Made by a program: the position numbers and the translations under genes
Shown: positions 5,425 through 7,818 of the stretch, one piece after another
Position numbering within the stretch: the first letter of the stretch is position 1
How the letters are laid out: each line of letters starts with the position of its first letter
Assembly (NCBI GenBank): GCA_017430155.1
Contig: JAFRNO010000686.1
Span: forward strand, 1 to 7,818
From: Kiritimatiellia bacterium
Lineage (GTDB): Bacteria > Verrucomicrobiota > Kiritimatiellia > RFP12 > UBA1067
DNA length: 7,818 bases
Direction: 5' to 3'
Notes under the pieces: generated by a model
The model's input: the letters and a program-made list of their open reading frames with translations, nothing else
Database searches by the model: none
What the model was told of the DNA's origin: nothing

Positions 5425-7818
5425 ATGACTGGTAAATTGGCGGTTCTCTTTTCCGCGGGGGCGCTGGCCGCCGGTGCGGCTGTTTTCCATGTCGATCCGA
5501 AGGCGACGCCGGGCGGCGACGGTTCATTCGCGAAGCCGTTCGCCACGCTCGCGGCGGCGCGCGACGCCGTGCGCGCGGCGCGCCAGGCGTCGCAGATATC
5601 CCCGGCGGAGTCCGTGGAGATCGTGCTCGCGCCGGGCGACTACGTGCAGGCGGAGAGCTTCGCGCTGGACGACCGCGACGGAGGCATGTCGGCGGAGCTG
5701 CCCGTCGTCTGGAAGGCGGCGCATGCGGGGACGGCGCGCGTCGTGGGCGGCGCGCGCGTGCCGGTTGCGGCGTTCAAACCCGTCACGGACGCGGCCGTGC
5801 TCGCGCGTCTCCCCGAGGAGGCGCGCGGGAAGGTGCTGCAGGTCGATCTCTCGGGAATCCTCCCCGGCAAGATCCCGCCGATGGCCCTTGCGTTCGGCGG
5901 TGCCCCCACCGCGCCGATGCTCTTCCTGAACCACCGCTTCGGCACGCTCGCGCGCTGGCCGAACGCGGACTACACCTTGTTCTCGAAGTGCGTGGACCAC
6001 GGAGCCAAGATCAAGATGACGTCCGGCGGCGGCAGCGTGAACAAGCCCGGCGCGTTCATCTATTCCGATCCGCGCGCGAAGCGCTGGAACTTCGCGGAGG
6101 GCGTGTGGATGAACGGGTACTGGACGCACGACTGGGACAACCACTCCGTGAAGGCCGCGTCCTACGGCGCGGAGAACGGCACGAACGACGTGATCCGCCT
6201 CGCCGCCACCATCCCCTACGGCGTGATGGGCCGCACGTGGGGACGCAAGGAGCGCCGGTTCTACGTGTTCAACCTGCTCGACGAGCTGGACGCGCCGGGC
6301 GAGTGGTATCTCGACCGCGCGCGCAAGGTGCTTTACCTCTGTCCGCCGGAAGGGGGATTGAAGGAGTCGGACGAGGTGTTCGTGGCGGTATTCAAGGACT
6401 CGCTCGTCTCGGCCAAGAAGATCGCGCATGTCCGCTTCGAGGGGATTGTCTTCGAATACGCCTACGGGACGGGCGTGGCGATTGCCGGCAATGACGTCCA
6501 GCTCGTCGGCTGCCGCATGGCGTGTTGCGGCGGGACGGGCGTGTCGCTGCACGGCGACCACAACGTGATGCGGAACTGCGAGGTGGCTCAGGTCGGGCGC
6601 GCGGGCGTGTCGGCGGGCGGCGGCGACCGGAAGACGCTCCGCCGCGCGGAGTCCGTGTTCGAGAACAACCACGTGCACGACTTCGGCGTGTTCCAGCGCA
6701 CGTACGCGCCGGGCTTCGGCGTGAGCGGCTGCGGCATCACGCTGCGTGCGAACGTGATGCACGACGCGCCGCACTCGGCCGTCCTCTACGGCGGCAACGA
6801 GCACCTCTTCGAGTACAACAACGTCTACAGCGTGCTGCTCGAGACCGGCGACGCAGGCGCGTACTACACGGGACGCGACTGGACCACGCAGGGCAACCTG
6901 CTGCGCTTCAACTACACGCACGACCTCGGCGCGGAGGGCGAGATGGCCAACACGATGGGATTCTACTTTGACGACTGCGACTGCGGCGACGAAGTGTACG
7001 GCAACGTGTTCCACAACGTGTCGCGCGGCATCATGGTGGGCGGCGGACGCGAGCATCCGATCCGCAACAACGTCTTCTCGCGCTGCCTCGTGGGGATGTC
7101 CATCGACTGCCGCGGCATGACGTGGAAGCACTGGAACAGCGTTTCGGAGGGCGGCAGCTCGTGGCTGCTGGAGGACAAGGCGAAGGCGTTCGACTACACG
7201 AACGGCGCGTGGGCGGCGCGCTATCCGCGCCTCGCGGACATCATGAACGCCTATCCGCGCGAACCGCTCTACAACCCCGTGGAGAACAACATTTTCATTG
7301 ACTGCAGGCAGCAGGTGCTCGCCCTCGGCAAGGAGGCGCCGATGGCGCGCATGGCGCCGATCGCGAACAACGTGGTGGTGAACACGCGCGGCACGAACGG
7401 CGTGAAGTGCGCGTCGGTCGACGCGCGGATCGCCGCCGGTTTCACGGTCCTCAACGGCTCGACCAACGCGCCGTGTGCGTTCGGGTTCGCGGACGCGGCG
7501 AACGGAGACTTCCATTTCCTGCCCGGGGCGGAGATCCTGAAGGTCTGCCCCGGCTTCCAGCTTCTGCCGCTCGAGCGCATCGCCGCGGAACCGTCCGACG
7601 GAACGTCCGACTCCGACCGCCTCGAAGCCGCGATCAAGTCCGCCTGCGCGCCGGGCGGGACGCGTCGCGTCGTGCTCGGCGCGAACCCGGCGCGCCCTGA
7701 CGGGCACTGGCTCATCGACCGCGCCATCCTCCTGCCCGACGACTTCACGCTCAAGCTGGACGGCGCGTGGGTGGAGTTGGCGCCGGGCGTGCAGGACAAC
7801 CTCATCCGCAATGTGGGC
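5425..7818 (+). CDS. Secreted right-handed beta-helix protein, GH141-like, fused to a second pectin-lyase-fold domain (3' partial)
   Basis: The frame is open from ATG 5425 to the window end (798 codons, no stop). Residues 1 to about 20 form a short signal peptide (Lys4, then an alanine/leucine-rich core). Mature sequence opens with FHVDP and the motif GGDGSFAKPFATLAAARDAVR (split here as GGDGS at 30-34 and PFATLAAARDAV at 38-49), typical of large beta-helix carbohydrate enzymes. ELDAPGEWYLDR (287-298) and repeated asparagine-rich coils from about 333 to 640 (RFEGIVFE, FENNHVHD, FEYNNVYS, RNNVFSRC) mark the helix. ETGDAGAYYTGRDW (473-486) and MGFYFDDCD (511-519) resemble GH141 alpha-L-fucosidase/xylanase regions; D476 and D517 are catalytic candidates. 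From about residue 722 a second N-cap-like start appears (DSDRLEAAIKSA, then WLIDRAILLPDDFTLKLDGA), as in pectate-lyase or tailspike domains. It probably acts outside the cytoplasm on a complex glycan. The beta-helix fold is firm; GH141 membership is tentative. Confidence 0.82.
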   Translation, partial: MTGKLAVLFSAGALAAGAAVFHVDPKATPGGDGSFAKPFATLAAARDAVRAARQASQISPAESVEIVLAPGDYVQAESFALDDRDGGMSAELPVVWKAAHAGTARVVGGARVPVAAFKPVTDAAVLARLPEEARGKVLQVDLSGILPGKIPPMALAFGGAPTAPMLFLNHRFGTLARWPNADYTLFSKCVDHGAKIKMTSGGGSVNKPGAFIYSDPRAKRWNFAEGVWMNGYWTHDWDNHSVKAASYGAENGTNDVIRLAATIPYGVMGRTWGRKERRFYVFNLLDELDAPGEWYLDRARKVLYLCPPEGGLKESDEVFVAVFKDSLVSAKKIAHVRFEGIVFEYAYGTGVAIAGNDVQLVGCRMACCGGTGVSLHGDHNVMRNCEVAQVGRAGVSAGGGDRKTLRRAESVFENNHVHDFGVFQRTYAPGFGVSGCGITLRANVMHDAPHSAVLYGGNEHLFEYNNVYSVLLETGDAGAYYTGRDWTTQGNLLRFNYTHDLGAEGEMANTMGFYFDDCDCGDEVYGNVFHNVSRGIMVGGGREHPIRNNVFSRCLVGMSIDCRGMTWKHWNSVSEGGSSWLLEDKAKAFDYTNGAWAARYPRLADIMNAYPREPLYNPVENNIFIDCRQQVLALGKEAPMARMAPIANNVVVNTRGTNGVKCASVDARIAAGFTVLNGSTNAPCAFGFADAANGDFHFLPGAEILKVCPGFQLLPLERIAAEPSDGTSDSDRLEAAIKSACAPGGTRRVVLGANPARPDGHWLIDRAILLPDDFTLKLDGAWVELAPGVQDNLIRNVG

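Noticed and set aside
4112..5527. Minus-strand open frame (471 codons) opposite the oxidoreductase-like gene
   Set aside because: It shows low-complexity His/Val/Arg-rich antisense composition, covers the promoter and both ends of a well-supported + strand gene, and has no domain.
5524..7707. Long minus-strand open frame (727 codons) opposite the beta-helix gene
   Set aside because: Its translation is dominated by Arg, His, Val and Ala with no motif, as expected for the antisense of a GC-rich gene. The + strand frame has a signal peptide and recognisable family motifs.

Overview
The window is a high-GC stretch of bacterial DNA with four protein genes, all on the + strand; the first and last run off the ends. 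No RNA gene, insertion sequence, CRISPR array or clear rho-independent terminator was seen. Several features suggest a member of the PVC group (Verrucomicrobiota, perhaps a gut-type Kiritimatiellae lineage): GC-rich secreted multidomain proteins with LamG modules, an exported Gfo/Idh/MocA protein, a large beta-helix carbohydrate-active protein, and TGGTATAAT-type promoters. This placement is inference from style, not from a marker gene.

Layout. (1) Bases 1-2858 hold the C-terminal part of a modular protein: the end of an endonuclease/exonuclease/phosphatase (EEP) domain, a proline-rich linker, two Ig-like segments, and two diverged copies of a roughly 330-residue unit, each a small beta domain plus a LamG-like lectin domain. 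(2) A 98-base gap carries a 9-base inverted repeat overlapping the -35 box of a good promoter, only 8 bases before the next start codon. (3) Bases 2957-4093 encode a stand-alone AAA-type ATPase with a C-terminal winged-helix-like tail; its GC content is well below its neighbours, so it may be an insert. (4) A second promoter with the same layout lies just after it and drives bases 4184-5353, a Gfo/Idh/MocA oxidoreductase-like protein with a Tat/lipoprotein type leader. (5) A 71-base gap with a cytosine-free direct repeat leads into bases 5425-7818, a secreted right-handed beta-helix protein. It resembles glycoside hydrolase family 141 and appears fused to a second pectin-lyase-fold domain cut off by the window end.

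How the genes may work together. The oxidoreductase-like gene and the beta-helix gene are probably co-transcribed: there is no obvious terminator or promoter between them, and the second gene has its own ribosome binding site. Both products are exported and look carbohydrate-directed, so they may handle sugars released from a complex glycan. The LamG/EEP protein is also predicted to be extracellular. The ATPase has its own promoter and possible operator, and no visible functional link to the others.

No clearly new system is proven here. The points most worth checking are the two matching promoters, the operator-like repeat with a near-leaderless ATPase gene, the double beta-helix fusion, the EEP-LamG architecture, and the cytosine-free repeat.
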